Source: Ceratothoa steindachneri (Eukaryota; Arthropoda; Malacostraca; Isopoda; Cymothoidae). Taken from it: 64,000 bases of DNA. This document shows, piece by piece, positions 1 to 11,479 of the stretch (positions are counted from its first letter, which is position 1; every line of letters begins with the position of its first letter). The notes beneath the pieces are model-generated. The model was not told the DNA's origin. It ran no database searches and saw only the letters and a list, made by a program, of their open reading frames with translations. The position numbers were made by a program, and so were the translations under genes. The stretch lies in contig OZ018324.1 in assembly GCA_963969495.1 (NCBI GenBank), forward strand, positions 163,130,495-163,194,494. Reading direction: 5' to 3'.

Positions 1-379
1 TATGTAATTCTATAAAGAGGCCTATTCAGCACACTGGTTCTGAAACCATAAAAAAAAAAGGCCTCACGTTTTACCCCGGGGATAGTTCTGCTACTTGTGT
101 GGTCACAATTCACGCAGACGTCTTACAAAAAAAAGGGTGATGCCTCCAAGCTTTGTATAATGCGATCTGGTCGCGTCTTGAAATTATTAAAGCCCTCTCT
201 GTCCTGTTGAGACTTACAATGACAATTGGTTATTTCAACCCTACAGTCTCTGCCACTCCTTACAAATGGTGGCGATTAAATTTTGGAGTATTTAATAGAG
301 TGGCTTATCGTAAAATATCAAACAAACAGGTAAATAGCTGAGGAAAAGGAAAAAAAACATTTTAAACAAAACATGAAAT

Positions 380-438
<59 letters not shown>

Positions 439-566
439 CCTCCCCCCCTAAAAAAACATCTCTCCATTCATACACACATTCTTACAGAGGGAGGGAGAGG
501 GTATTGGGAAAGGGGTGGGGGTGGGAGAATGGCCCTTCACACACATTCACATTTCGCTCCACCACA
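1..566. other. Non-genic flank with microsatellite
   Basis: I see no gene here. The stretch is AT-rich and carries a TA microsatellite at about 382-435. Short open frames across it are products of the dinucleotide repeat or of chance. Confidence 0.6.
382..435. repeat. (TA)n microsatellite
   Basis: About 27 uninterrupted TA units. Similar but shorter TA tracts occur at 7,660-7,681, 38,830-38,850 and 48,700-48,730. Confidence 0.95.
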
Positions 567-936
567 ACACCACTCACTCTGAGAGATTACATGACATGCC
601 TATTTCAGAGACTGCATTGTGATTTATAGCGACTCACAACTGTTCCCATGGACCTAATTTGACACTCGCCTGTGCCTTAGTGTGATGACTGCATTGTCCC
701 CCAGACTGTTCAGCATATATTCTTGTTTTTTGACTTTTTGGAGGAGGCTGGTTTCCACCTCCACTTTATTAAACTGTTTTGTTTGTTTTTTTACGCTCCT
801 GCGCAGGGGTGAGGCAGGCCTCCCCCGATGCTGGATGACTGTTGCCCCCTTTTCCTTTTTTTTATTGTTTTGTTTTATATGTTAGTTTAATGTAGCCTCG
901 TACTAGACTGTTGTGAATACAGCAACTTATACCCAA
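567..936 (+). mobile_element. I-clade retrotransposon, rearranged 3' end fragment
   Basis: Blocks match, in order but with deletions between them, the RNase H and C-terminal part and 3' UTR of the full copy at 51,989-58,237. The block around 600-640 matches about 57,350-57,405, the next matches about 57,724-57,740, the third matches about 57,840-57,895, and the last covers the 3' UTR with its TAGCCT...TAGGCTG-like motif. It is a dead, internally deleted 3' relic. Confidence 0.7.
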
Positions 937-939
937 CTA

Positions 940-1262
940 TTTGATAGTCTATCATCTGCAAAAAACGGCACTTGAATGTAAAATTTACTGTTTCTAAAAC
1001 CCATATGGCTCTCATTTATCTTTTTAATAATGTTTATAAGCAGCATTAAGAGTAGTGGGGATCCTCTGCAACCTTGACGTTTAACACTTTTTACCATTAC
1101 TTCTCCACATACAGTTCAGTCGTGTCTTAGGAATGCATTGTTACTATGATATTAAATAATCATGTTATATTTGTAATTTTTCAATATTTTTATTAATGCT
1201 TACCTGTCTACCTAGTCAAAGGCTTTTTGGAAGTCTATGGCTGTTACATTAAGCTCCTGTTT
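940..1262 (-). pseudogene. Non-LTR reverse transcriptase fragment (antisense relic)
   Basis: Read on the minus strand, about 1,251-1,213 gives an RT palm motif, AIDFQKAFD followed by a stop. About 1,115-950 gives a GCRGSPLLLMLLINIIKKI-like stretch, then FADD at about 965-950, the catalytic YXDD-box equivalent. This order (FDxxKAFD, G-SPLL, FADD) is that of a non-LTR retrotransposon RT. It contains stops and is only about 320 bp. Its motifs differ from the I-clade family that surrounds it, so it is a second, older lineage (CR1/RTE-like). The clade is not resolved. Confidence 0.55.
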
Positions 1263-1562
1263 TCTGTTTATTATCTTATATATGGTATTTTAAGATAAAT
1301 AGATGATCCTCCACTTTTCTGCCTTGCTAAGATAAATAGATTATCCTCCAATTTTCTGCCTTCCTTTTTTATTCACACACTATCAATTTTATGCTGCACC
1401 CAAGGTGGAGCTGCCATGCTGAAGGGCTGCCAGGTCACCAGGTAGGAGGGGTGGCCTTAAATGGCAGCACCTGGCTCTGCTAGGCCCGTATGCACCCCTT
1501 GCAGAGTGGGCTACTGCAAGGGGTAATGAGCTATTGCATCCGGTGAAAAGTTTAGGGTCACC

Positions 1563-3778
1563 ATGCCCAATGATGAGAAAATTAAAAATCTACCCTCAAT
1601 TTCCCCATGTCCATCATCAGAGCCACCCATGGGCAACTCGACAGATAAAATGGAGGTTCCCCCGTCCCCCGTGCTCTCGCAGGGGACCCTCCAAATTTCT
1701 GTAACTGGAGAGGAGGGTTACTCCTCCTTCGCCTATGGGTGTAGGGGATTCCCCCTAACCCCCTTGTCTGGAGATACCTTAGGGCACCTCCCTCTTACCA
1801 GCGGCAGTCCCCCCCTTTTCTTTCCAAGGGGACTGCCAAGAAAGCCAGCAGGCAGCCGACCTCTCCCCATTGAAGCAGCTCAGTAGGGCAAACCCCCTTA
1901 GGGGGGAGAGGGAAGCCAGGCCCCTTCGGTAGCTTCCCTTAAAAGACCTGCTGGCAAGAATATTGAACCTTGCCGGGGTCAAGGCCTGTGCTGCCCCACA
2001 CGTGACTTGTGACCGATGCAAATGGGGCCTGCCATGTCCTGGGGGGGATGGCCAACTGGAGGCCCCTCCTGAGATAGACATGGTCCTTGAGGCAACCCAG
2101 CCTCAGACGGTAGGGCCTTTCATGGGAGTGATTCCGGGCTTGGCGCCAAGCACCGAACCCGAATCCACCCCTATGCAAGATCCTTTTCAAACGGCTTGGG
2201 TTTCAAAGGCAGTACAAGGAAGGGAGGGATCTCCTTCGACTGGTGCCCCTGCGACTGCCAGGACCTTCTGCCCATGGAGGGGAGAAGCTGGTTCATTCCC
2301 CACCCTCCTCTCATAAAAAGAAAAAAAACTAAGAAGACTCGGGGCTCCTCTCCATCTGTGAGGGCTGCAAGGACAGATGGGTCTGATGCCACTTTGGTAA
2401 GCGACCAAGCCAAGATCTGAGCCTCGATAACATCAGGGCCCCTCATTCAGAGGTTACCTGGCATTTTTGAGCCCACTGGCTTTAAACACTTCCTCATTAT
2501 TCTCTCCTGATGGCAGCATGTTGGCCAAGGGCAATATGATCCATCAGAGGAGGGCATTAGCTAGTTTAATTGGTAGAGAGCTGAAGGTGACCCGTTTCTC
2601 GGATGGGAGCCTTCTGGCAAATGCGGTGAATCCCTCCAAGGCGGCCAAGATAATTGCTCTTCGGACACTTGATTGCACCCCGGTGAGTGTGACTCCACAC
2701 TCTACCATGAACTTTGTGAAAGGAGTAGTCTATGCGAGGGAACTCATTGACTACTCAATAGAGGACATCACCTTAGAGCTGGCTGATGATGGGATGTTCA
2801 AGGTAGAACGTGTGATGAGAAAAGAGGGAGGGGGCCTCAAGACCCACCCCTACACTCTTCATCACGTTCGACTGTGACAAGCTCCCTGAGTTGGTGCGTG
2901 CCGGTTGGTACCACTACTGTGTGAAGGCATTTGTGCCACTGCCGCGGAGGTCCTATTACTGTCATCGCTTCAGCCATACGAATAGCTCATGTAGACATGC
3001 AAAGTCAGGGTCACCCAAAGTATGTGTAAATTGCTCCAAGGCCGCACATGATAAGTCCAAATCGTGTGTAGCCAAGTGTGTCAATTGCGGAGAGCTGCAC
3101 ACCGCTTCTTTGAAGCAATGTGGTGCATATCTCCTTGAGAAAGAAATCCTGGCCGTTCAGGCCCAGAATCGACTCTCATTCTGCGAGGCTAAGGACTTGG
3201 TCCTGGCGTGCTCGACTCTTCCTGGGATGTCTTATGCCTCAATGGTTAGAAAGACACCTTCTGCTCCTGGCCCATCCAGGCCAACGAGCACGGTTGTTTC
3301 CGTGCCCATTTGGAGCCCTTCTGCTGGTTCTACGCAACCTGGGCGTTTCCCTGGTAAAACTGGGGCACAAAGGGTTCACACCCAGGCCTGGCTAAAACCA
3401 GGGCTTCCCCCCCCTTTCCCCAGCGTGACTGTTTTCCGTAAGGCGAAACGGCCACAAGCCTCCACAGGGTCATTAGACTCACCGGAGGCAACACCCCTGA
3501 AGTTGGTTGCCAGGCTATCTTCTGGGGTTCCTAAAGCTGTCCACCTAAAGGAGGAGAGCAACAAAGGAGCTTTGCCCATGCCTAGTGGTGGGCTGAGTGG
3601 CTTGTTGACAGTGGATCCTCAAAAAGAGGGACCCCCACCGAAGCTGCAATGTCTGCCTAAGGTTTTGAGGTGGATGGAGGAAAAGACTTGCATGCCAAGC
3701 CCAACCTCCCCCAGTAAATCCTCGAAAGTGACAACACCTAGGGTTCTGCCTCTGGGAAGTGTACAGCCATTCCTGTGA
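1563..3778 (+). pseudogene. I-clade ORF1 (Gag-like, zinc knuckle), decayed
   Basis: This is the remnant of the nucleic-acid-binding ORF1 protein, which coats the element RNA. It is read in three pieces: from ATG at 1,563 to about 1,886, then 2,467-2,877, then 2,891-3,778. A two-base insertion near 2,830 shifts the frame relative to the 52-kb copy. Near 2,955-3,120 come three CCHC knuckles. The first has lost its first Cys (RSYYCHRFSHTNSSC). The second (CVNCSKAAH) and third (CVNCGELH) are recognisable. A Ser/Pro/Lys-rich tail follows. The codons between knuckles one and two that the 52-kb copy lacks are present here. Confidence 0.8.
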
Positions 3779-3783
3779 GTGTC

Positions 3784-5886
3784 TTCTCTTCGAAGAGGGC
3801 CCCCATGTCTCCTCAAGCTAGGCCTGGAGGGCATATTCCTTCAATGGAATTGCCGTGGACTTCAAGCCAACTGGGAGGAGCTGCGGAGGCTCGTCTCTAA
3901 CTGTCTCATTCCCCGCTAGCTATTTTTCTGATTTTGTTTGGGGGGTGGTCGATGATCTCCATGATAGTGATCACTTTCCCATTCAAATATCATTTTTAGG
4001 CCAATTGCCGCCTGAGAGCCTACCTTGGTGGTGCTTGGCGCGGGGGCAGTGGCCTGCATTTCAGGAAATGACTGAATTCTCTATCTCAGTCAAGGAGTTT
4101 AGGTCCATAGATGAGGCTGTTGAGTTCTTCTCCGGCAACCTCATCGCTGCGGGCCTGACTATTATTCTCAGAATGTCTGGCCATTTTGCACGCCAACCAC
4201 TCCTGTGGTGGTCGGCCAAATGTGAGATGGCCCTCAAACAGAAGCATTATGCCTACATACGCTATAAGCACCGCCTGAACAATTTTACTGTCTGTGAATT
4301 TCATCAGGCTAGGTTCCGGTATATTTCGAAGCACGCCTGTCACTCTTCTTGGTGGGCATACATGTCTTCACTTAATGGGAAGCCTCCTCTGGCAGAGGTG
4401 TGGAAGCGAGTCAAAAGGATTCGGGGCAAGTTCTCGCAGGACCCCCTTCTCTTTCTCCAGGAGAATGGGACCCCAATCTCGGAACCCGCATCTGTGGTGT
4501 AATCCTTCGTGACTGCATTCTCTAGCTGGGATGTCACAGAACCGCCAATGGTCCGGACGATGTCCCGTACGCCATGCTTCGACACCTGGGTCGGAGAGGC
4601 ATTGCCTTTTTCTTAGATTTGTTCAACAGGATTTGGTTGGAGAGTCTCTTCCCAGATTCCCGGTGAATCCCTACTGTGCTCGCCTTTCGCAAACCAGGGA
4701 GAGATCACTCTACTCCGGCTGGTTTCTGCCCAATCTCTCTAACCTCTTGCGCGTGCAAGTTGATGGAAAAATTGGTAAATATTAGATTAGCCTTTTTTTT
4801 GGACAGCGGGGGCTATCTGTCTTCTGCGCAGTGCAGCTTCCACAAGTTCCACTCCACTTTGAATGCTCTGCTCCAACTGGAAAATGCTGTCTGCAAGGCC
4901 TTCCTTGGTAGATAGCACTGCGCCATGGTGTTTTTCGATCTGGAGAAGGCCTATGATACCGCATGGCAATATGGTATCATGGAGAGACTCTACACAATGG
5001 GGGCAAAGGGATGCCTACCAATGTTTATATCTGAATTTTTGCGAGATCGTCGATTCTGCGTATGTTTGGGGGGAGCCCTCTCCGGCCCAATGGAGCAGGA
5101 AGAGGGTGTCCCACAGGGGTGTCCTCAGTGTCACACTCTTTGCTCTGAGCATCAACGGCATCACCTTGGTGCTTCTGGAAGATGTTCTCTCTATGCTCTA
5201 AATGGACAACCTTTCGATCTCTTTTGGCGCAGCCCAGATGCCAACTCTGGAGTGTCAACTCCAACAGGCATTGAACCGCGTCTCTTGCTATGCCGAAGCG
5301 CACAGGTTTCGGTTTTTCTTGGCCAAGACTAAGCTAGTGCACTTCTGCCGCCATCCATGGCTCCACCCAGACCCAGACTTGTTGAAACGGTTGAATTGCA
5401 CTGTTCCCTTGGTCTTGTATTTTACCAACACCTCACCTGGGAGGCTCATATTTGCAGCCTTATGGTCTCTTGTACCTGTGCCATGGATATTCTCCATTCC
5501 GTGACGTTCAGCGCTTGGGGCCCTGATAGGACTACTGCCCTACTTTTTTATCAACCCTCTGTTTGTTCAAAGATCGACTACGGATGCGAGTTTTATGCAT
5601 CTGTAGCCAAGTGTTTATTGCGGAAGGTGGACACGATCCACCACACCGGCCTTCGCCTTGCGACCGGTACCTTCTGCACTTCTCCCATTGAGAGCCTACT
5701 AGTCGATGCCAGCGCCTCCCTCAGTCACCAACAGTTAGGAAACTCCTTCGAGAGCTAGGTATAGCTCTCAGGCTGGTGGTGCTCCTGGTTCTACCCAGGA
5801 TGCCACCCTGGAGGGTACCACATTTGGCTATTTGTCGCTATGCCTCTGCTCCCAAAGTTTGTACACCGCCGGGAGTACTGCATATC
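3784..5886 (+). pseudogene. I-clade ORF2 (endonuclease-RT), decayed and truncated
   Basis: Homologous to ORF2 at 54.4-58.05 kb. The ORF1/ORF2 junction (AGCTAGGCCTGGAGGGCATA) is conserved at about 3,820. The endonuclease domain is internally deleted: sequence jumps from the ETML-proximal region to the VVDDLHDSDHFPI region near 3,950. RT motifs survive as [14 protein letters not shown] at about 4,935 and VPQG at about 5,108, with stops and frameshifts throughout. RNase H is missing. Confidence 0.8.
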
Positions 5887-5889
5887 CTA

Positions 5890-6640
5890 GCACCCTATTT
5901 CCTCCATATTTTGCATCAATACACTGCTTCAAAAACTAATAGAAATTGTACTCTACTTCAGAAGATTCTGCAGATGAATATGCCATTGATGTCTTATGTG
6001 CCCCCAAAGATAAATTTGGTTTATGACTTCAGTTTGTCTAAACAACAGCTTTTAGCATTAGCTTATGGAAAATAAAATTTTGATTAAAAATGTTCATATA
6101 TCAATCTTTCAAAGTTCTGATGCTTTACAAGATAAATTTTCAATTTTAAATCATTTTTGCTTTAGCAATGATATTCCAGGGCATTTTGAAGAGCTAGATT
6201 TGCTCTATGATCCTAGAAAGTGCAGTTTTCACTGATCCTCATCTTTATTGCACAATGGGAATTATCTTCCTTCAATTCTTGTTACTGTTTTTGAGTGACT
6301 TTGTTAAAATGAATTATCATTGAAAACAGGGTTGGCAAAAAACAAAATTTTGAAAAAGAATAAAACCAAGCCAAGTTTTTTAAGTTTTTAAAAAACAAAC
6401 ACTACAATTATAAGAATAACATAGAAAAAGAATAGCTCTCTCTATTTTTATAATATTAATAATTAATTAGTTTAATAATTATATTAAGATAAGAACAGAT
6501 TACCGATCGAGAATTGTAGGTACCCATGATAGCCATAACCTGTAGGAGAGATTAATTATGAGTCAGTATCAGAGAAATAACCTTAATTTGATACATATTT
6601 GTTAAAATTATAACATAAATATGCATTTTGAATAAAATAA
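5890..6640. other. Non-genic, AT-rich
   Basis: No supported feature. A short open frame ending near 6,075 follows directly on the truncated retroelement, but I do not recognise it. Confidence 0.5.
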
Positions 6641-6645
6641 TGATA

Positions 6646-7400
6646 CAAGGGGTGGTCAATAAGTTTTGCAATTTGGATATAAGGAAACGAGATATGAGGG
6701 AAAAGTGTTTTATTATTTTTCAATATAACTACCCTCGACTTCAATACACTTTCGCCACTTGTCCCTCAGGCTTCGAATTCCTGACAACCAGAAATCTCCC
6801 AACTGCTGTTTAATCCACTCCTGGATGGCGAGCTGGACATCTTCATCGTCCCCAAACCTGCGTCCATGCAGTGCATCCTTGAGCTGGCAGAATAAAAAGT
6901 AGTTGCTAGGGGCCAGATCTGGACCGTTGAGCTCCTTGAATCCGCGCTCATGCAGGCCAGATTGTGCAACTCTGGCCTTGTGGACTTTGACGACGTTGAA
7001 GTCAATCACGGGGTGTGAGGTTTCTAGGGACCCAACGGGCAGAGACCTTGGTCATGGCCAAATTGTTGTGGATGATATTGATAACACTTCCATGTGATAT
7101 TACAAGTTCTCCCTCGATTTCTTCAACTTTTCCCCGTCAATTTTCGAGGATTGTCCTCATTGGTCATATCTGATGGGCATCCTAGACGGGGTCATCTTCA
7201 AGGGGCTCACAACCATGGCGGAACTCCCTATTCCAGCGAGCGATAGTTGCATAGGAAGGGGTGGTGTCAGTATAAATTGCAACCATGCGTTCATGGATCT
7301 CTCTTGCATTCTTGCAAAATCCTTATTGTTGTTTTAACATCAGCATAAACAATAGTCTGTTCAAAGAGCCAAGTAGGGATTGTATAAATTGAAGAAACTA
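6646..7400 (-). mobile_element. mariner element, internally deleted
   Basis: A mariner-type terminal sequence begins after a TA at 6,644-6,645 (CAAGGGGTGGTCAATAAG). The transposase reads leftwards and lacks its middle. I could not find the opposite terminal repeat, so the right boundary is approximate. Confidence 0.75.
6713..7330 (-). pseudogene. mariner transposase remnant
   Basis: The minus-strand N-terminal part (about 7,330-7,020) shows helix-turn-helix-region motifs in shifting frames: SYATIARWNREFRHG, then LEDDP, then KVSARWVPR. The frame at 7,009-6,713 then carries the C-terminal motif DLAPSNYFLF, ending in KCIEVEGSYIEK. The central catalytic segment between WVP and PDLAP, including the first two Asp residues, is deleted, and there are several frameshifts. 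It is a different, older mariner lineage from the intact one at 49.6 kb, with only moderate similarity in shared motifs. Confidence 0.8.
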
Positions 7401-8080
7401 GTATGAATAGCTAGAAATGCTTAAAGCTTGTATTTTAGAGTACCTACTAATTTTAGAATAAATAATCTGCTGGTTATAAATCAACTAGAGGGAATTTAGT
7501 CTTTGGACCATTGTTGAAAATTATCATAAATTTGAGAGCTCTTTCTAAACCCTTCATTTTGACATGATGGGTTTTGAGTAATACAGCTTTTCTCTTTTAT
7601 TTTCTTTTTTCAGGAAAACAGACTTAGCTACTTAATCTAGTTGCAATTTTCAGTGTTTTTATATATATATATATATATATTTATTCTAACAAATTTCACA
7701 ATCATCTCTTTAGTTTTAAGGAGCAGATCGTTGGTAAAACCACATGCCAGATTCTTCTCATTAGTTGCATAAATGCAAGTAAGGTTAGTTAATTTTGCTA
7801 TTAAATTTAAGTTCCCAGAATTTTTGATTTAAAAAAAATATATAAAAATTGTCAGGGATAGTAAAATTGTTTGAGTAATATAAATTCCTAATTTATATTA
7901 CCATACAACCCAATAACTAGATTGGGATAGCTTAGTACCTTAGGCTGAGAAAACAATAATATAGTAATAAAGGGATCAAATTTGCATGTTGAGTTATTAT
8001 TCCTAGGATTATTGCACTAGCCAACAAATTTTAACTTTCTCTGCGACTGAGTAGATGTTGTAAATAACTAATTTTGGTGC
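7401..8080. other. Non-genic stretch
   Basis: Nothing recognised beyond a TA microsatellite at 7,660-7,681. Confidence 0.5.
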
Positions 8081-8084
8081 ACTG

Positions 8085-10215
8085 ATTACAAATCTGTGCT
8101 CAGACTTTTCCTAGCACTTAAGGTTCCTGAGTTATGCAACTAGGCTATACGGCTCACTTTGTCACCTTGGATCAATTACTGATATAATTATTACGAGTTT
8201 GAGAAGAATGAGACATTTCTGGTCAAAGGTCTGGAATCGGGCAACCTATTTGGCATTATGTTACGTCCTTTGTAGACCCAGACAAGCTATGTATTACATA
8301 TAAAAGAGGTAGTACTCACCTAACTATAAATTTCTTCAAAAATGTTTGAGGCTCTTGCTCTTGCATTTGTACATGAGTATAGGATCCTCCCGTTTTAGGA
8401 ACCAGCAGTAGTCACCCATTATGTTTTCGTTGAAGTGGCCTTGATACCTGCTTTCCATCATTGCGATATCTCATTGGAACCTTCTCCCATGTTCGTCACT
8501 AATATCACCCATATTAGATGGAAAGAAATCTAGATGCGAATGTAAGAAATGCATCTTAAAAGACACCTGACACCCTATTCATTGATAGGCCTTTAGCATG
8601 TCCACTAGGTCTTCATAGTTTTCAGCCCTAGGATTACCAAGGAAGTTCTACACTACATGGACAAATGAATCCCATGCTGCCAACTCAAGTGGACTTAGTT
8701 TATTTCTCAACTCCCTGTCAAGTATCAATTCTCTGATCTCCGGCCCTACAAAAATGCCAGCTTTAAGTTTAGCATCCGTTTTCTTTGCACCAAATTTCTC
8801 TTTGAGATAACTGGAATCCATCAGAATCATGGGCCATTGCTTTAACAAAATTTGTGATAAGGCCAAGTCTTATATGAAGTTGTTGAAGGTAGATCTTTTG
8901 TGGATGTACCAAAGGCATGTGCTTCACATTGTATTGGTTCTTATTCTCATGGCTGTTCCATAGGCATAAGAAGCACATATTCTTTGTATATCCTAGCTGC
9001 AGTCCAAGAAATAAAGAATTAACTTTAAATCACTACAGATATTCCACTTATGATGCAAGTAATAAACACTTTACAAAATCAATTTCATTGAGTCATATGT
9101 CTATCATCCCAACAATAAGTGCGACAGGAATTGAAGGTTTTTTGTTACCATTGTCTAGCAACACAACTTTAAGGCTAGCAGTGCTTGCATGGATGAACAG
9201 TCTCCATTTATCAGGTAAATGCTCGTTTCCTAGCTGATTCATGAGGCCATTAACATCAGTACAGAAACAAGCACCATCTTCTAATTTATAGAAGGCAGCT
9301 AAGGCCTCATGGCATTTACAGAAAGTAGATATTTTGGCACCGTCCTCTAGAAGATTCCATTGCTGTAGTCTGGAGCCCAACAGTTCTGCATTCTCCTTTG
9401 ACAATGACAAAGCCCTCACCAAATCATTCAATCTTTCTCAATTTATCAACTGGATCTTCTTTTCCTTAGAATCATCCTCATACATTTCATAGTCACTGTT
9501 ATCCTCCTCTTCAGGGGATGAATCATCTTCTTTAACTGCACTAGCTGATGGAGGAACTGGGATTGGCATCTCCATATTATGGGGGACTGGTTTTATAGCT
9601 GACTTACAATCTGGATATACAATTTTTGACTTGTTCTTATTTGAAAATCCCTCAATATTTGTCATACAAAAGTAGCAATCAAAATCATGATTTGTTGGCT
9701 CATGCCACACCATTGGTACAGCAAAAGGCATGCCCTTCCGTTTGCCATTTAACCACTGTGTGAGCCCCGTATAACACACGCTACAAGATTTGTGAGGTGC
9801 CCAGGGCTTGTCTTGGTCACCAACTTTACAACCAAAATAATAATTATATGCAGTTTTCACTCTTTTTAGCTAAATTTTTCCTCCAGTTGCTTGGAGTATA
9901 TCTTCCACAGATATAACAAAGGTTGTCTGGGCTATACATCCTCGCTGATTCATGTTTTCAACTTAGTTTGTATATATCCTGTTATATACTTTTGTACAAT
10001 CTTATTTATTTAGAGATAAATCTGAAGGAAACATGCAATTAATCACTATGTAAATACTGTTTCAACACCACTACTATAATGACTAAATTTGACAATGTGA
10101 TAAAGCAGGAACCAAACACACACTACAGCAGCCGAAGCAACACTGCCCATATGTGTAACTCAGGAACCTTATATGCTAGAACAATTCTGATTACAGATTC
10201 GGAATTAGCATACTT
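8085..10215 (-). mobile_element. DNA-transposon remnant with inverted ends
   Basis: The sequence AAGGTTCCTGAGTTA at about 8,120 recurs in inverted orientation at about 10,157-10,172. The 40-60 bases around each copy are also similar when inverted (for example AATCTGT and TCTAGCA). These inverted arms flank the minus-strand pseudogene at 8,330-9,955, so they are probably part of the terminal repeats of one DNA transposon. Exact ends and target duplication were not resolved. Confidence 0.55.
8330..9955 (-). pseudogene. Arthropod transposon-family protein, broken
   Basis: The minus-strand reading matches a protein family I remember as highly repeated in arthropod genomes, with no settled function. 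Motifs in order: CGRYTPSNWRKN (about 9,905), YYFGCKVGDQDKPWAPH (about 9,835), GMPFAVPMVWHEP (about 9,740), an acidic stretch (about 9,520), LVRALSLSKENAELLGSRL (about 9,420), LPDKWRLFIHAS (about 9,205), HIRLGLITNFVKAM (about 8,880), and FFPSNMGDISDEHG then YQGHFNE (about 8,530-8,430). Frameshifts separate the blocks, and the segment between about 9,090 and 8,980 is poorly preserved. It may be a transposase, but the catalytic residues are unknown to me. Confidence 0.6.
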
Positions 10216-10275
10216 GATTTAGTATAAATCACAAGCTAATAATACCCAAGTAGCAAATTCAAGGGTGGCAAGAGC

Positions 10276-10940
10276 TTGAGGGGCCTGGAAAGGCCTTGCT
10301 CACTCACTGACTGTATGCCAGAACATCATCAGGAGTGCTGCCTCCACCTTCTAATGACTCTTTGTCATGGCAATCAAATTTTCATTTTTCTAATGAAAAA
10401 AACCTTCACAGTCAATCCGATCATCAAGAATCAGAATGACTGCATGGTATGCTTCTGCCAGGATGTCACTGAGGTCCGCTATATATCCATGACCAAGTAC
10501 CTAGCTTCCGTGATGATGCTTTGCATAGTGGCTTTGAATGGCCAAAAGATGCCGGGGGTTACAAGCTTACCCCAGCTGATTACAGGGACATCTTGGCCAT
10601 GAAAGTCCTGCACTGGGTGAGAAAGATCACAAAGAAGGCAGACTACATCTTTCAGTAGGATGGTGCCCTTGCCCACACGGCCAAGACTGTGCAAGAGTAG
10701 TTGGGGTTGAACATGAACTGCTGATCAAAGGACATTTAGCTGCCGCAGTTGCCCAACTCCACCCCCCTCAACCACAGCTTATGGGCTCATGGTTGAGGGA
10801 AAACTGATGAGCTGAAGTGCTCCATCAACTGCATGGGCCAACATGAGGAACTACTTTGTTTGCAACATGTGCACACCCTTAGGTTCTTTCCTGGATAGTT
10901 TGCTCACCACTGAGGGCAGCCACATTGATTAATATTACAA
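10276..10940 (+). pseudogene. Tc1-like transposase fragment
   Basis: About 10,655-10,700 reads DGALAHTAKTVQ, the Tc1 block that holds the second catalytic Asp (usually DGAPxH). About 34-40 residues later comes PNSTPLNHSLWAH, matching the PDLNPLDxxxW block. Upstream, about 10,440-10,610, the frame carries a plausible central domain. There are several stops, and the third acidic residue is not preserved. It is the C-terminal half of a dead Tc1/mariner-superfamily transposase, probably associated with the terminal repeats just downstream. Confidence 0.65.
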
Positions 10941-10962
10941 TTTAAACACATTCATAGTGCTC

Positions 10963-11476
10963 AACAAAAGTTTAGGCCGGGTGCGTGTCAGACAAGTTGC
11001 AGCATGATAAAAGTGTCATAATATTAATCTTACCCTTAATACTTTGTTGGGCATCCTTTGCGTTTCTTGATATCCCTCAGGCATCGTGGCATGGATATAG
11101 CAAGATCATGTAACTTATGGGTAGGTATAGCATCCCAACAAGCCCTAATTTCCTTCTATAGCTTGGGGAGAGTGCTGATGTCCTTCCCTTGTAACTGCCT
11201 CACTTTCCCCATAATAAGGCCACAAATACTCCCAAACTACAAAAAACCCAGTCACAAAATGGCTTCGGTCAGGAGAACACAACAGCACACTCCTCTCACT
11301 AGCGCGCACAAGCCGACACTGAGCACATGCTGGCAGGCTGAGTGGGAAACTGAGGGATGTCTTGACATCATGCAGCCGGCCCAAACTTCTGACTAAATTA
11401 AATCACCCTCATCTATACCATTCTTTTTTAAACATAAGTTTAGTCCACCCCACTCACCCGGACTAAACTTTTGTCG
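10963..11476. mobile_element. Tc1-like MITE or terminal segment
   Basis: The left end reads GTGCTCAACAAAAGTTTAGG (from about 10,966). The right end, inverted, reads CAGTGCTCGACAAAAGTTTA (to about 11,476). Both continue into CCGGGTG, giving near-identical inverted repeats of about 28 bp around roughly 510 bp. A TA abuts each end (imperfectly on the left). No coding potential was recognised inside. It is either a non-autonomous element or the tail of the Tc1-like copy upstream. Confidence 0.65.
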
Positions 11477-11479
11477 AGC

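Larger units (their letters stand above)
1375..5886 (+). mobile_element. I-clade non-LTR retrotransposon, decayed copy 1
   Basis: Continuous similarity to the 52-58 kb copy, from the 5' UTR motif CCAAGGTGGAGC (about 1,400) to within the region before RNase H (about 5,886). It lacks the 5'-most UTR, RNase H and the 3' UTR. It keeps about 600 bp at the start of ORF1 (1,580-2,205) that the 52-kb copy has lost, so it informs the ancestral ORF1. Many CG dinucleotides of the younger copy appear here as TG or CA. Confidence 0.9.

Noticed and set aside
373..582. Open frame of repeated Ile-Tyr
   Set aside because: It is a translation of the TA microsatellite.
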